From NCBI GenBank assembly GCA_001772335.1, contig METM01000026.1, forward strand, positions 1 through 61,664: a stretch of DNA of 61,664 bases, written 5' to 3'. This stretch comes from a candidate division WOR-1 bacterium RIFCSPHIGHO2_01_FULL_53_15. Lineage in GTDB: Bacteria; Margulisbacteria; WOR-1; O2-12-FULL-45-9; XYB2-FULL-48-7. The position numbers and the translations under genes were made by a program. Positions 29,078-38,874 of the stretch are shown one piece after another. The notes beneath the pieces are model-generated. The model saw only the letters and a program-made list of their open reading frames with translations, made no database searches and was not told the DNA's origin. Each line of letters starts with the position of its first letter. The stretch's first letter is position 1.

Positions 29078-31840
29078 TTACCTTGGCAATTTCCTGATCA
29101 GTTCACCCAGCCTTTTTATCTCTTCCCCGTACTTTGCCCAGTTGCCTTCTCTCTGCGCGCGGAGCGCGGCCTCATAGGCGCTGCCGGCCTGCTTTGCGAT
29201 CCCCTGAATTTGAATTTCTGCCGGTGGCGGAACACTTCTCACTCGATCACCGGCGCCGAATATCCGCGCCAACCCTTCTTCCAGGGTTTCTTCCATGGCG
29301 ATCCTGTTCTCGTACAAGACGATCACGCGCTTTAGCTCCGGGATCTTTCCCGCATCGGATTTAAGATAGAGCGGACGCACGTAAATAAGCGATTCTTCTA
29401 ACGGTATAACCAGCAGAGAACCCTGTATAACTTGCGAACCACGCTGATCCCAGAGCGAGATCTGCCGGCTTATTTCTGAATCCTGGTTGATCCTGCCGAT
29501 CACCTGTTTCGGGCCGAAAATAAGCTTCTGTTTCGGGAAACGATAGACAAGCAGCCGCCCGTAATTGTCCCCGTCATTTCTGGCGACCATCCAGGCCGAA
29601 AGGTTATCTTTGGCGCGCGGAGTAAAAGGCAGCATGAGAATATATTCTTCGATTTTTTCCGAAGGGAGCTTCATTATCATATGCCTTGGGGTCATCGCGG
29701 GTGTCCGGCCCAATAAGCCGGCTTCGCCCTCATGCGCGATAGCGGGTATTTCCCACTGGTCCTCTTTGTTGTAAAAGATCTGAGGATCATCCATATGATA
29801 GATGGTATAAATGTGCGTTTGGAGGGTGAAGATATCTTCAGGGTATCTTAAATGTTTTGCAAGGTTGGCGGGCATTGCCGAAAGAGGGCGGAACGACGAA
29901 GGGAATATTTTTTCGTATGTTTTGATAATGGGATCTGCCGTGTCCGCAACGTATAATTGGACCGAGCCGTCAAACGCGTCGATCACCGCTTTGACAGAAT
30001 TTTTTATGTAGTTAACCCTGCCCCCATCTAAAGACAACGGCTGCGAATAGGGGTAGAGCGCGCTGGTGGTATAAGCGTCCGCGATCCAGAACAATTTGCC
30101 GCCCGCGATCACAATGTAAGGATCCCGGTCAAAAGTTAAGAATGGAGCGATCTTTGAAACGCGTTCTCGTATATTGCGGTGGTAAAGTATCCGGCTTTCA
30201 TTCGTGATATCGTTCGACAAAATAAACTTTAGCGAGCCGAAGCGCAGTGAATACAGCAGGCGCCGGAATAAGGAATTGATCTTCACCCCGCCCTTTCCGG
30301 CGTAAGTAGTGAAGACATTATCCTCCCCTTTCGGATAATCAAATTCCTTAGACTTTGTTTTAACGATCACATAATCGTTGGACAGCTCGCCGTAATAAAT
30401 TTCGGGGCGCGTGACGATCAGTTCTTTTACTTCGGACGCGGGCGGCAGGTCTTTCACGAAAAGCACCGGCAGCCCTCCGGCCGTCACCTGGTTGACGGGG
30501 CCGGCCGCCACGCCGTAGCCATGAGTAAAAGTCAATCTTTCATTTATCCAATTCCTGTTGGGCAGGCTGTCCGAAGATAATTCCCTGGGCGAGATCATTA
30601 TCTGCCGTATTTCGCCGTTGATCAGGTAGCGGTCATTGTCGACGGAAGCGAATTCATAATACGTGCGTATTTCCTGTATCTGAGAAAAAGTGGACAGCAG
30701 CGGGGCCCTGTCCCAAAGGCGCACGTTTCTGATCGTCAAGTCATTGCGCGCGATATCCGCGGCGGTGAGGGGATAATCGCCCGATATTTCCCGCTCTTCC
30801 ACATTGTCAAGCCCGAAGGCCTGCCGGGTCGCGGCAATATTATGCCTGATGAAAGGGGTTTCTTTGGCAAGTTCATTGGGCACGACGATCAGTTGCTGAA
30901 CGATCGGCGGCAGAATATTTAAAGCCATCAGCGAAAAAATATAAATAATGAGCGAAGCGGCGAAGAACCGCTTTCTGCCCGTAAAGCCCCAATGGAGGAC
31001 GGCGACGAAAATAAATATTGCGGCCGCGAATAATAGCCAGGTCAGCGGGATCTTAACATTTACATCGGCAAGGCCGGGCCCGAAAACCAGGCCGCTCTGG
31101 GACACGAGAAGTTTGAATAATGAAAAATAAGCTCCGGCGGCCGCCGTTAACGAGAACAGAGAGAGGAGAACGGCAATATGCAGCCGCGCCTTCGGCTCCG
31201 TTTCAGTTTCGTTGCGCTCCCACTGTTCAGAAAAAGGAAGTCCGAGATCGCGGAGCCGCGCACCTGCCGCTCGGCCGATGAAATTGAGGAAATTAAAATT
31301 CCCCCTTATTATGTACATCGCGGCGCAGCCGACAAGGGAAATAACAATGATGCCCTTGAAGAGCGACATAACCAGCTCAATGACCGGCAGCGTAAAAACA
31401 TAGAATGAGATGTCTTTTCCGAAGATAGGATCGAGCTTGCCAAAAGTGGTCGACATCAGGAATTTTAGGACGGCCTGCCACTGTGAAGCGTACGCCAGGC
31501 CCAAAAGAAGCGAAATAGCCAGCGAAATAAAGATGCCTGTTCGCCTTACCATGTCCCCGGAAATGATTAGCGGCACATCAACGACGCCGGCCGGCAGTCT
31601 TATGAACCACGGATTTTTTGATTTTACGGCGGCCAAAAAGTTTCCCGTGAGAAAGACGAACGAGAAGATCGCGACGCCAGCGACGATGCCGATCATGGCG
31701 CCAAGGGACTTGAACAGGACCTCTGTATAGCCGACCTCAGAAAACCATAGCCAGTCGGAAATGAAATTTATCAGGCCCGAAAAAATACCGAAAGAAAAGT
31801 ACAGCGCCAACAAAAAGATCCATAACAGATATTTATTCAT
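29078..31840 (-). CDS. UPF0182-family large membrane protein
   Basis: 920 aa. Seven or so N-terminal membrane helices (to about 300; starts LLWIFLLALYFSFGIFSGLI) are followed by a large soluble domain with family signatures (IRNVRLWDRAPLLSTFSQIQEIRTYYEF, TFTHGYGVAAGPVNQVT, RYPEDIFTLQTHIYTIYHM, YFPKQKLIFGPKQV-type region). The function of UPF0182 is not established. On the minus strand TAACCT preceded by TGC lies 6 nt before the ATG and TTGCGG lies 17 bp further up, so a leaderless start is likely. Confidence 0.92.
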   Translation of the reverse strand: MNKYLLWIFLLALYFSFGIFSGLINFISDWLWFSEVGYTEVLFKSLGAMIGIVAGVAIFSFVFLTGNFLAAVKSKNPWFIRLPAGVVDVPLIISGDMVRRTGIFISLAISLLLGLAYASQWQAVLKFLMSTTFGKLDPIFGKDISFYVFTLPVIELVMSLFKGIIVISLVGCAAMYIIRGNFNFLNFIGRAAGARLRDLGLPFSEQWERNETETEPKARLHIAVLLSLFSLTAAAGAYFSLFKLLVSQSGLVFGPGLADVNVKIPLTWLLFAAAIFIFVAVLHWGFTGRKRFFAASLIIYIFSLMALNILPPIVQQLIVVPNELAKETPFIRHNIAATRQAFGLDNVEEREISGDYPLTAADIARNDLTIRNVRLWDRAPLLSTFSQIQEIRTYYEFASVDNDRYLINGEIRQIMISPRELSSDSLPNRNWINERLTFTHGYGVAAGPVNQVTAGGLPVLFVKDLPPASEVKELIVTRPEIYYGELSNDYVIVKTKSKEFDYPKGEDNVFTTYAGKGGVKINSLFRRLLYSLRFGSLKFILSNDITNESRILYHRNIRERVSKIAPFLTFDRDPYIVIAGGKLFWIADAYTTSALYPYSQPLSLDGGRVNYIKNSVKAVIDAFDGSVQLYVADTADPIIKTYEKIFPSSFRPLSAMPANLAKHLRYPEDIFTLQTHIYTIYHMDDPQIFYNKEDQWEIPAIAHEGEAGLLGRTPAMTPRHMIMKLPSEKIEEYILMLPFTPRAKDNLSAWMVARNDGDNYGRLLVYRFPKQKLIFGPKQVIGRINQDSEISRQISLWDQRGSQVIQGSLLVIPLEESLIYVRPLYLKSDAGKIPELKRVIVLYENRIAMEETLEEGLARIFGAGDRVRSVPPPAEIQIQGIAKQAGSAYEAALRAQREGNWAKYGEEIKRLGELIRKLPR

Positions 31841-31936
31841 TATTGCAGGTTAGCATATAGCCGGAAGATCCGCAAGGCTTTGAGATCAAGTGATTTTGCC
31901 TCATGAGGGCTTCATGGTATACTCAAAACAGTAAAC

Positions 31937-32332
31937 ATGAAATTCACCTATTTTCCTAACAAAAATGCTGTCAACAAGGCGATCAAGAATGACGATCCGT
32001 TGCTTGTCTTACTTTCTTATGACGGCGAGACCGGGATCATCAGCAACATTGATGACGCGATGGAGCATGTTATTCTTTTAAAGAAAGTCGGCCGCAAAGA
32101 AACGGAGATCGATTCTTTTTTTCGCGTCGTGTTAAACCGTGATGGGGCCGATTGGACATTTGTCTGCCCGGTCAATTATCAGGGGATTAAAGATCGGCAA
32201 AAGAGGATCGAAAAATTCTACAGCGACGGACATGGCATTATTTCAAAAGGGCTTAAACAATTGGGCTACAATGTCTCCATCAAAATTCCTTCACGTTTCC
32301 GGCGCCATTTTGCGGAATTGGGCGGCAAATAA
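31937..32332 (+). CDS. Hypothetical protein
   Basis: 131 aa, no recognised family, no signal peptide or membrane segment. Notable stretches are LVLLSYDGETGIISNIDDAMEH and YSDGHGIISKGLKQLGYNVSIK. An extended -10 TGGTATACT lies about 13 nt before ATG 31937, and coding character is good. It stands 29 bp before dapA on the same strand. Function unknown. Confidence 0.65.
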   Translation: MKFTYFPNKNAVNKAIKNDDPLLVLLSYDGETGIISNIDDAMEHVILLKKVGRKETEIDSFFRVVLNRDGADWTFVCPVNYQGIKDRQKRIEKFYSDGHGIISKGLKQLGYNVSIKIPSRFRRHFAELGGK

Positions 32333-32361
32333 TATGTGTTATAATTACCTTGAGGTGTATT

Positions 32362-33243
32362 ATGGCTGATCTAGGCAAAGTTTTAACCGCGATGGTGACG
32401 CCTTTCAAGGCGGACATGTCCGTTAATTGGAAAAGGGCGGAGGAGTTAGCGGATTTCTTGGTGAAAAATGGCTCGGACGGGCTTGTGCTTCACGGCACGA
32501 CGGGGGAGTCGCCAACGCTGACCCATGACGAGGAATACGAACTTTATAAAGTTGTCAAAAAAGCGGTTAGTGGACGATGTAAAATTGTAGCCGGGACCGG
32601 CTCAAACTCAACCGAAACGACGATCAAATCGACCAAACGGGCGGAGGAGATCGGCGTCGACGGCGTGATGGTCGTCGTCCCGTACTATAATAAGCCGTCG
32701 CAGGAAGGGCTCTACCAGCACTTTAAAGCGGTGGCGGAAAACACCCGGCTCCCGATCATCATTTACAACATCCCCGGCCGGACCGGGATCAATATGACGC
32801 CAGAAACGACGGCGCGGATCGCCGGGTTGAAAAATATCGCCGGCTTAAAAGACGCGGCGGGGAGCTTGGACCAGACCTCGGCGACGCGACAGCTCTGCCC
32901 GAAAGATTTCACGATCTGGAGCGGCGATGACTCGCTGACGCTGCCGATGATGTCGGTGGGGGCGGTCGGCATCATTTCCGTGGCTTCGCATATCGTCGGT
33001 AAAGAGATCGCCCAGATGGTGGCGGCTTATCATGCCGGTGACACCAAAAAAGCCATGGCGATCCATCTCAAACTTTTGCCGATATTTAAGGTTTTATTCA
33101 TCACGTCGAACCCTTCACCGGTCAAATACGCGCTCGAGTTGATCGGCCAGCCGGTTGGCAAACCGCGCCTACCGCTGGTTGAGCCGAGTGCGCAGGAAAA
33201 AGACCAGATTCGGAAAGTTTTGCAGGACCTAAAACTTGTCTAA
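32362..33243 (+). CDS. dapA: 4-hydroxy-tetrahydrodipicolinate synthase
   Basis: 293 aa. VLTAMVTPFKADMSVNW, LHGTTGESPTLTHDEE, IIIYNIPGRTGINM and the Schiff-base lysine in IAGLKDAAGS are all present. It condenses pyruvate and aspartate semialdehyde in the lysine/diaminopimelate pathway. ATG 32362 has a GAGGTG RBS and gives the standard N-terminus; the frame is open from 32350. It overlaps the next gene by 8 nt. asd lies about 6 kb away in the same direction. Confidence 0.96.
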   Translation: MADLGKVLTAMVTPFKADMSVNWKRAEELADFLVKNGSDGLVLHGTTGESPTLTHDEEYELYKVVKKAVSGRCKIVAGTGSNSTETTIKSTKRAEEIGVDGVMVVVPYYNKPSQEGLYQHFKAVAENTRLPIIIYNIPGRTGINMTPETTARIAGLKNIAGLKDAAGSLDQTSATRQLCPKDFTIWSGDDSLTLPMMSVGAVGIISVASHIVGKEIAQMVAAYHAGDTKKAMAIHLKLLPIFKVLFITSNPSPVKYALELIGQPVGKPRLPLVEPSAQEKDQIRKVLQDLKLV

Positions 33244-33979
33244 GCGCCTCTGCTTAGTTTTTTTCTGCCTCGCAGTAGCGAGCCGAGTTTTTGCCTTCTC
33301 CTTCGCCGTCTTTGGCGATAACCGTGATGGGGACGAGACATTCAAGCTTTTGGTCAGCAAACTCAACAAGGAAAAGGCCGTCGCCTTTGCCGTCAATACC
33401 GGCGATTTTGCCTCGAACGGCAGTGAAGAGAAATACATCGCTTACATGGAAATGACCTCAAAGCTGAAAGCGCCGGTTTATAATGTCCTGGGTAACCATG
33501 ACGGCGTGCGCGGCGGCTGGCGGATATTTCAAAAATACTTCGGCCCGCTTTATTATTCGTTCGATTTTGAGGATTCACATTTCGTTGTTTTGAACAACGC
33601 CTTTAAAGAGAGCTTCGGCAGCGCCCAGTTCGCCTGGCTAAAAAAGGATCTGGCGCAGACAAAAGCCCGGCACAAGTTCGTCTTCATGCACAAGCCGGTC
33701 TTTGACCCGTCGGCGATCTATCCTGACTACATCATGTCCGGCCGGGCGGTGACCGAGGAGCTGGAGAAGTTATTTGAAAAGTATAAGGTCGACTATGTTT
33801 TTGCCGGGCACATCCACGGTTACGCGAAAGCCGAACGGGCAGGGGTGACCTATATCGTGACTGGCGGGGCCGGGGCGCCGCTCTATCTGCCGCCCGAGTT
33901 CGGCGGCTTCTACCACTATGTTATAATAACGGTCGAAAAGGGCCGTGTCAGCGATCGGGTCGCCAGAGTCTATGATTAA
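33236..33979 (+). CDS. Secreted calcineurin-like metallophosphoesterase
   Basis: 247 aa from TTG 33236. Signal peptide LCLVFFCLAVASRVFAFSFA, then the metal-binding motifs FGDNRDG, NTGDFAS, GNHD and FAGHIHGYAKAE in order. It hydrolyses phosphoesters; the substrate is unknown. The start overlaps dapA by 8 nt and the end overlaps the next start, so it is part of a tight operon. Confidence 0.88.
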   Translation: MSKRLCLVFFCLAVASRVFAFSFAVFGDNRDGDETFKLLVSKLNKEKAVAFAVNTGDFASNGSEEKYIAYMEMTSKLKAPVYNVLGNHDGVRGGWRIFQKYFGPLYYSFDFEDSHFVVLNNAFKESFGSAQFAWLKKDLAQTKARHKFVFMHKPVFDPSAIYPDYIMSGRAVTEELEKLFEKYKVDYVFAGHIHGYAKAERAGVTYIVTGGAGAPLYLPPEFGGFYHYVIITVEKGRVSDRVARVYD

Positions 33980-34571
33980 GAGCAAACCAAAAGTTAAGAA
34001 ATCAACCGTCGCTATATCGGAGCGCAACCGTGTCGCCCTCGCATACCTTGAGCTGGCCCGCGACAAGGTCTTCCAGAAGCTCTCCGAAGAAGACAAGGTC
34101 AAGATCATTAAGGAAGCCCAGGCGATCGGCGTTGAGGCGGCCGGCTGGGTGGCGACCGAGTACGGAATGGATGACCCGCGCAAGATCGCCGTCAAAATGG
34201 GCCTGCGGGTCTTTGGCGAGGACAAACAGTCGGGCGGCACCAGCGAATATCGGCGCGAAAAGAAAGAGATCGTCATCTCGCGCAAATTCCACGAAAAACT
34301 CTTGCGCGAAGTGCAATCGGCGGAGCTTTCCGAGCGCCTGCTCAAGCTGGTCGTGGCCCAGCAATTGTTCCATCACCTCGAAGCCGAGCGGATCGGCGAG
34401 GTTTACAAGCGATTCAAATTCCCAGTTTGGCGAATCGGCTCATTTGTCCGGGAAAAGACGATCAGGGGCTTGAGCGACGTGGCGGCGCAGGCCTTTACTC
34501 AAACCCTGCTCGGCCTCGAGATCTCCCCCCAGGTTTTTGACTATTTAGTCCTCTCCCGAAATTTGCTATAA
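33972..34571 (+). CDS. Uncharacterised protein with a degenerate zincin-like motif
   Basis: About 199 aa from ATG 33972 (the frame is open from 33945). The stretch VVAQQLFHHLEAERIGEVYKRF, near residue 126, looks like a peptidase helix HELFHHLE in which the first His and the Glu are both Gln. SDVAAQAFTQTLLGLEISP follows. If the comparison is right, the protein is a non-catalytic member of a zincin-like family. That is inference from motif shape only. It overlaps the phosphoesterase stop by 8 nt. Confidence 0.6.
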   Translation: MIKSKPKVKKSTVAISERNRVALAYLELARDKVFQKLSEEDKVKIIKEAQAIGVEAAGWVATEYGMDDPRKIAVKMGLRVFGEDKQSGGTSEYRREKKEIVISRKFHEKLLREVQSAELSERLLKLVVAQQLFHHLEAERIGEVYKRFKFPVWRIGSFVREKTIRGLSDVAAQAFTQTLLGLEISPQVFDYLVLSRNLL

Positions 34572-34578
34572 TTAATGA

Positions 34579-35403
34579 ATGTCAGCCGACCTGCATATCC
34601 ACAGCAATCTCTCTGACGGGACAGAAACGCCCGAAGAGATCGTGAAACTGGCGCAGGCGGCGGGGATCAAGACCATCGCCCTGACGGATCACGATAATAT
34701 AGATGGGATTGAAGTCGCGATGGTATCGGGTCAGGGGCATGGGGTAGAAGTTATTCCAGGGATTGAGTTTACAACAGAAAACCCGCGGGCCGAGGTCCAT
34801 ATCCTGGGTTATTTTTTTGATCATCACGACGCGGAGCTGTCGGATATTCTCGGCAAGATCCAGCAGGGCCGGGTCGAGCGCATTTATAAAATTGTCGAGA
34901 AGTTGAAAGGGCAGGGAGTTGAGATCGAGGCGGACGAGATCTTTGCCATTTCCGGGCAGAAGTCGCCCGGGCGGCCGCATGTGGCGAGGGTCTTGATCGC
35001 CAAAGGCCTGGTGGCAAACTTTAAAGAGGCCTTCAGCCGCTATCTTGATTTCCGGGCGCCGGCCTACGTGCCGCATTACCGGCTCCTGCCGGCGGAAGCG
35101 GTGGCTTTGATCAAAAAAGCTGGGGGCATTCCGGTCTTCGCCCATCCGGTGATTTCGAATTGCGACGAAGTCATCCCGGAGCTGATGGCGGCCGGCCTGC
35201 GCGGCATAGAGATCTATTATCCCGGCTATTATGCCGACCAGATCGAACATTATCTCGCCCTGGCCAGAAAGAACGGACTGCTGGCGACGGGTGGCTCTGA
35301 CTATCACGGAGCGGAAGGCGGTCGGGAATTAAAACTGGGCGAGCACACGATTCCCGACGAACTGGTGGATAAATTAAGAAATGAACACATACGCGGAAAT
35401 TAG
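34579..35403 (+). CDS. PHP-domain phosphoesterase (RNase AM/TrpH-like)
   Basis: 274 aa. DLHIHSNLSDGTETPEEIVKLA, ALTDHDNIDGIE, VIPGIEFTTE, PGRPHVARVLI and GGSDYHGAE carry the metal-binding His/Asp set of the PHP family. Relatives remove nucleotides from RNA 5' ends or hydrolyse phosphoesters. TGCTATAAT lies 6 nt before ATG 34579 and there is no RBS, so this is a strong leaderless candidate. The end overlaps alr by 23 nt. Confidence 0.9.
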   Translation: MSADLHIHSNLSDGTETPEEIVKLAQAAGIKTIALTDHDNIDGIEVAMVSGQGHGVEVIPGIEFTTENPRAEVHILGYFFDHHDAELSDILGKIQQGRVERIYKIVEKLKGQGVEIEADEIFAISGQKSPGRPHVARVLIAKGLVANFKEAFSRYLDFRAPAYVPHYRLLPAEAVALIKKAGGIPVFAHPVISNCDEVIPELMAAGLRGIEIYYPGYYADQIEHYLALARKNGLLATGGSDYHGAEGGRELKLGEHTIPDELVDKLRNEHIRGN

Positions 35404-36469
35404 TTTAGAAGCGATCAAGCATAACATTGCCGCCATCAAGCGTTTCCTGGCGCCGGGTGTGCGCTTCATGGCGGTCGTCAAAGCCAACGCTTACGGCCAC
35501 GGCGCGGTGGCGGTCTCACGGGCGGCGGTTGAAGCCGGCGCCGATTATCTGGGCGTCGCCAATCTTAAAGAAGCTCTGGAACTGCGGGAGGCGGGGGTTC
35601 TTTCGCCGGTTTTGATTTTAACCGAGTCTCCCACCTCGGTGGCGGATGAAGTTGTCCAGCACGGCTTAACCCAAACAATTTATTCCTATTCGGAAGCCAA
35701 AGCTTTTTCGGAAGAAGCGGAAAAAAGAAAAAAGCCGGCCCGGGTCCACATTAAAATTGATACCGGCATGGGAAGGGTGGGGGTCCCGCCTTCCGAGGCG
35801 ATGGCCTTTATCAATAAAGTATCTTCACTGCCGGGACTGGTATTAGAAGGTATTTTTACTCATTTTGCCAAAGCCGAAGATCCCGCCGATAAATTTACCG
35901 CCGATCAATTTCAAAAATTTCAGCGGATCGCGGAGAGGGTCTCTTCCATCCCCGTCAAGCATTGCGCCAATTCGGCCGCGACGCTTTTTCATCGTGAGAC
36001 GCATCTGGATATGGTGAGGGTGGGCCTGATGATCTACGGCCTCTATCCGCAGAATTCACGGCGGCTGATCGAACTAAAACCGGCGCTCTCTTTTAAGAGC
36101 CGCGTGACGTATCTCAAGCGGGTGCCGGCGGGGACGCCGCTCTCCTACGGCAGTACTTATGTGACGCCGGCCGAAACGACGATCGCGACGATTCCGGTCG
36201 GTTACGCGGACGGCTACAGCCGCCGGCTCTCCAATCGGGGGAAGGTGCTCGTCAGAGGGAAGCGTTATCCGGTGGTCGGCGCGGTCACGATGGATCTGAC
36301 AGTGGTTAACATCGGTGATGCAAAAGTTGAAATGGGCGACGAAGTCGTTTTAATCGGCGAGCAGAACGGAGAGGGGATTTCGGTTGACGAAATCGCCGCG
36401 CTGGAGGAAACGGTTTCTTACGAAGTGATTTGCGGGATCGGGAAACGGGTGCCGAGGGTTTACAAATAG
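35381..36469 (+). CDS. alr: Alanine racemase
   Basis: 362 aa. The PLP lysine is in FMAVVKANAYGHGAVAV (about residue 34) and the catalytic Tyr in LSYGSTYVTPAETTIATIPVGYADGYSRRL. It makes D-alanine for peptidoglycan. Length is normal. The start lies 23 nt inside the PHP gene and has no clear RBS, so translation probably depends on the upstream gene. Confidence 0.96.
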   Translation: MNTYAEISLEAIKHNIAAIKRFLAPGVRFMAVVKANAYGHGAVAVSRAAVEAGADYLGVANLKEALELREAGVLSPVLILTESPTSVADEVVQHGLTQTIYSYSEAKAFSEEAEKRKKPARVHIKIDTGMGRVGVPPSEAMAFINKVSSLPGLVLEGIFTHFAKAEDPADKFTADQFQKFQRIAERVSSIPVKHCANSAATLFHRETHLDMVRVGLMIYGLYPQNSRRLIELKPALSFKSRVTYLKRVPAGTPLSYGSTYVTPAETTIATIPVGYADGYSRRLSNRGKVLVRGKRYPVVGAVTMDLTVVNIGDAKVEMGDEVVLIGEQNGEGISVDEIAALEETVSYEVICGIGKRVPRVYK

Positions 36470-36473
36470 CGGG

Positions 36474-36794
36474 CTAGATTATTTTTTCGCCTTTTTCAAC
36501 CGCTTCGCGAACAATGCCGATCTCTTTTTGTTTCTTCTCAAATTCTTCCGGGGTGTAGCATAGCGCGTCAATATGCTTTGGGTAATCAAACTTTTTCAAA
36601 AAATCGCCCATCCGGTAAATAAACTTTGTCCCTTTGAATTTGTCTGAGACCAAAACCAGATCGATATCGCTCTCCTCTTTTGGCTGGCCGCTGACCCTGG
36701 AGCCGAAAAACCATAAGCCCTTTGGGTTGTAAGCGGTTTTGATCGCGCCTAAATATTTTTCCATGAATTCAGAGATATATTTGTCTTTTTTCAT
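36474..36794 (-). CDS. MNT-type nucleotidyltransferase, putative antitoxin
   Basis: 106 aa. WFFGSRVSGQPKEESDIDLVLVSD holds the GSxx...DxD motif of minimal nucleotidyltransferases. Such proteins pair with HEPN proteins in toxin-antitoxin modules, often AMPylating the HEPN partner. The start overlaps the HEPN stop by 4 nt. The pair sits between alr and dnaX, reading against both. Confidence 0.85.
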   Translation of the reverse strand: MKKDKYISEFMEKYLGAIKTAYNPKGLWFFGSRVSGQPKEESDIDLVLVSDKFKGTKFIYRMGDFLKKFDYPKHIDALCYTPEEFEKKQKEIGIVREAVEKGEKII

Positions 36795-37180
36795 GATTGC
36801 AGTTCCGATTTAATCCACGCGATCGCTTTTTCAGCTTTTGATATTTTACTTAGCGCGTCGGATTCAGTGTATTCCTCATAAGGGGCGACGGTGGCGGCGT
36901 CGGGATAGCGGGAGATCATGTAATCAGAAGAAAGTTCCCTGGCGATATCTAGTATATTATCCGGGCACGAGAGGCCTTTTGCCAATTCATCCAGATAATG
37001 GGTTTTTGGCGGGTTGGTTTTGTTTATATGTATGTAAAGCGCTTTAAGATATTTTTCGACCGCTTGCTGGCAAAGGAAAGCGCAGGTGTCATAGCCGCCA
37101 TCTTTGACGACCTTTTTCGCCATTTCGAGGTCATGATCGGCCTGATTGATCCACTTACTTAATTCTTCTTTGTTTGCCAT
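36791..37180 (-). CDS. HEPN-domain protein, putative toxin
   Basis: 129 aa from ATG 37180 (MANKEELSKWINQADHDLEMAKK); the open frame runs to 37330 but the extra part is not HEPN-like. DTCAFLCQQAVEKYLKAL is the family core helix, and THYLDEL and SRYPDAATVAPYEEYTE follow. HEPN toxins are often RNases with an Rx4-6H motif; I do not see a clear one, so the protein may be non-catalytic. It pairs with the MNT gene. Confidence 0.85.
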   Translation of the reverse strand: MANKEELSKWINQADHDLEMAKKVVKDGGYDTCAFLCQQAVEKYLKALYIHINKTNPPKTHYLDELAKGLSCPDNILDIARELSSDYMISRYPDAATVAPYEEYTESDALSKISKAEKAIAWIKSELQS

Positions 37181-37323
37181 GTAATAAAATCCTGAAGTTT
37201 CCAAAACGCCCTGCCGATAAACCATTGTACCAAGAATTCTGGTTTTAGTAAACGTCTGGGGCAAATGGGTCCCAAATCCCGATACTTCCCAACCCCCGCC
37301 AAAAATGATAAAATCAGGTTCTG

Positions 37324-38874
37324 ATGTCATACGTTTCCCTTTACCGTAAATACCGCTCGCAGAATTTTGACGATCTTGTCGGTCAGACGGTCATCGTCCA
37401 GACCCTCAAGAATGCGATCAAGAGCAACCGCCTGGCTCACGCTTATCTTTTCTCCGGCCCGAGAGGGACGGGAAAAACTTCTACCGCGAGAATTTTAGCC
37501 AAGGCGCTCAATTGCAAAGATGGGCCGACTCCCAATCCCTGCGGCCAGTGCGATAATTGCGAAAAGATCCGCACCGGCCACTCGGTCGATGTGATCGAGA
37601 TCGACGCGGCCAGTAATCGCGGTATTGACGAGATAAGAGAATTGCGCGAGCGCGTCCGCTATGCCCCGATGGAAGGGCGCTACAAAGTTTATATTATCGA
37701 CGAAGTCCACATGCTGACACAGGAGGCCTTTAACGCCCTGCTGAAAACTCTCGAGGAGCCGCCGGCGCACACGATCTTTGTCCTGGCCACGACCGAGAAC
37801 CAGAAAGTCCCCATGACGATCGCCTCGCGCTGCCAGCGGCTCGACTTCGCTCGTCTAAAACTGGACGAGATCAAGGAACAACTGAAGAAAATCTCTAAGG
37901 TCGAAAAGTTTGAGATCGATGAGAAGGCGCTCGACCTTGTCGCCCGCTCGGCCGAAGGGGCGATGCGTGACGCGATCTCGCTCCTTGACCAGCTGGTCTC
38001 CTTCTCCGGCCATAAGATCGCCTACGATGACGTGGTGACTCTCCTCGGCACGGCGGATGAGGAACTCCTCTTTGGCTTTGGCGAGGCGGCGGCAACGGGA
38101 GACATCGCGGCTGTGCTTGAACTGATCAGAAAAGGGTTGGAGGAGGGTCGCTCGATGCAGCAAGTAGCGCGCGACCTGGTCCTCCATTTCAGGAATTTAT
38201 TGCATCTCAAAGTCGGCTCGGGCGAATCACTTGAGCTGACGGCCGACTACCTCAAGCGGCTCGAGGCGCAGGCGGGCAAGTTCACTTTTGAGAGGATCAA
38301 GGCGATCATCAGCGCCCTGTCGCGCGCCGAACTCGACATGAAGTGGCATCCTCACGCGCGGCTGGTTTTGGAAGTGGCGATGATGGAGCTGCTTGGGGAG
38401 CGTCAATCGGTTGCGGTTGCGTCGAGCGAAACGTCGACAGTTGTGCGTCAGGCGGTTCCTGCCGCAAAACGCATTACACCTAACGATTCTCCCGTCGCCG
38501 TCGTTCAACGCACAACGCATGACAATTCTCCCGTCGCTCCCGATCAACCCCTGACGCATATCAAAGAACACTGGTCCGCCATATTAGAAAGCATGCGTAA
38601 AAAAAGCATCTACGGTTATGTCTCCCTGCATGAGGGCGAGCCGATCGAGCTGAACGGCGGCGGCAAGCTGGTCATCGGTTTCCGCAAAGGGTATTCTTTC
38701 CATAAAGAACGCCTTGAGGAAACAAAGAACAAGCAAGCGTTAGAGGAATCGATCAGGGAAGTTTTGGGTAAGCACGTGCCGATCGAGTGTGTTATCAGCG
38801 AGGGGATAGTTAAAGCGCCGTCTCTGTCGGCAAAGACGGTGGCGGATTTTTTTGATGGGAGAGTGGTTTCGTAA
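37324..38874 (+). CDS. dnaX: DNA polymerase III subunits gamma/tau
   Basis: 516 aa. It has Walker A FSGPRGTGKTSTARILAK, the zinc-binding CKDGPTPNPCGQCDNC, IDEVHMLTQEAFNALLKTLEEPP, and the clamp-loader helical domains to about 360. The linker at about 360-415 carries repeated PNDSPVAVVQRTTHDNSPVA-type units from tandem DNA words. A short C-terminal domain follows. TGATAAAAT lies 9 nt before the ATG. It overlaps asd by 1 nt. Confidence 0.95.
   Translation: MSYVSLYRKYRSQNFDDLVGQTVIVQTLKNAIKSNRLAHAYLFSGPRGTGKTSTARILAKALNCKDGPTPNPCGQCDNCEKIRTGHSVDVIEIDAASNRGIDEIRELRERVRYAPMEGRYKVYIIDEVHMLTQEAFNALLKTLEEPPAHTIFVLATTENQKVPMTIASRCQRLDFARLKLDEIKEQLKKISKVEKFEIDEKALDLVARSAEGAMRDAISLLDQLVSFSGHKIAYDDVVTLLGTADEELLFGFGEAAATGDIAAVLELIRKGLEEGRSMQQVARDLVLHFRNLLHLKVGSGESLELTADYLKRLEAQAGKFTFERIKAIISALSRAELDMKWHPHARLVLEVAMMELLGERQSVAVASSETSTVVRQAVPAAKRITPNDSPVAVVQRTTHDNSPVAPDQPLTHIKEHWSAILESMRKKSIYGYVSLHEGEPIELNGGGKLVIGFRKGYSFHKERLEETKNKQALEESIREVLGKHVPIECVISEGIVKAPSLSAKTVADFFDGRVVS

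Noticed and set aside
37181..37330. N-terminal extension of the HEPN gene
   Set aside because: The extra 50 codons run through the dnaX promoter and do not resemble HEPN proteins.
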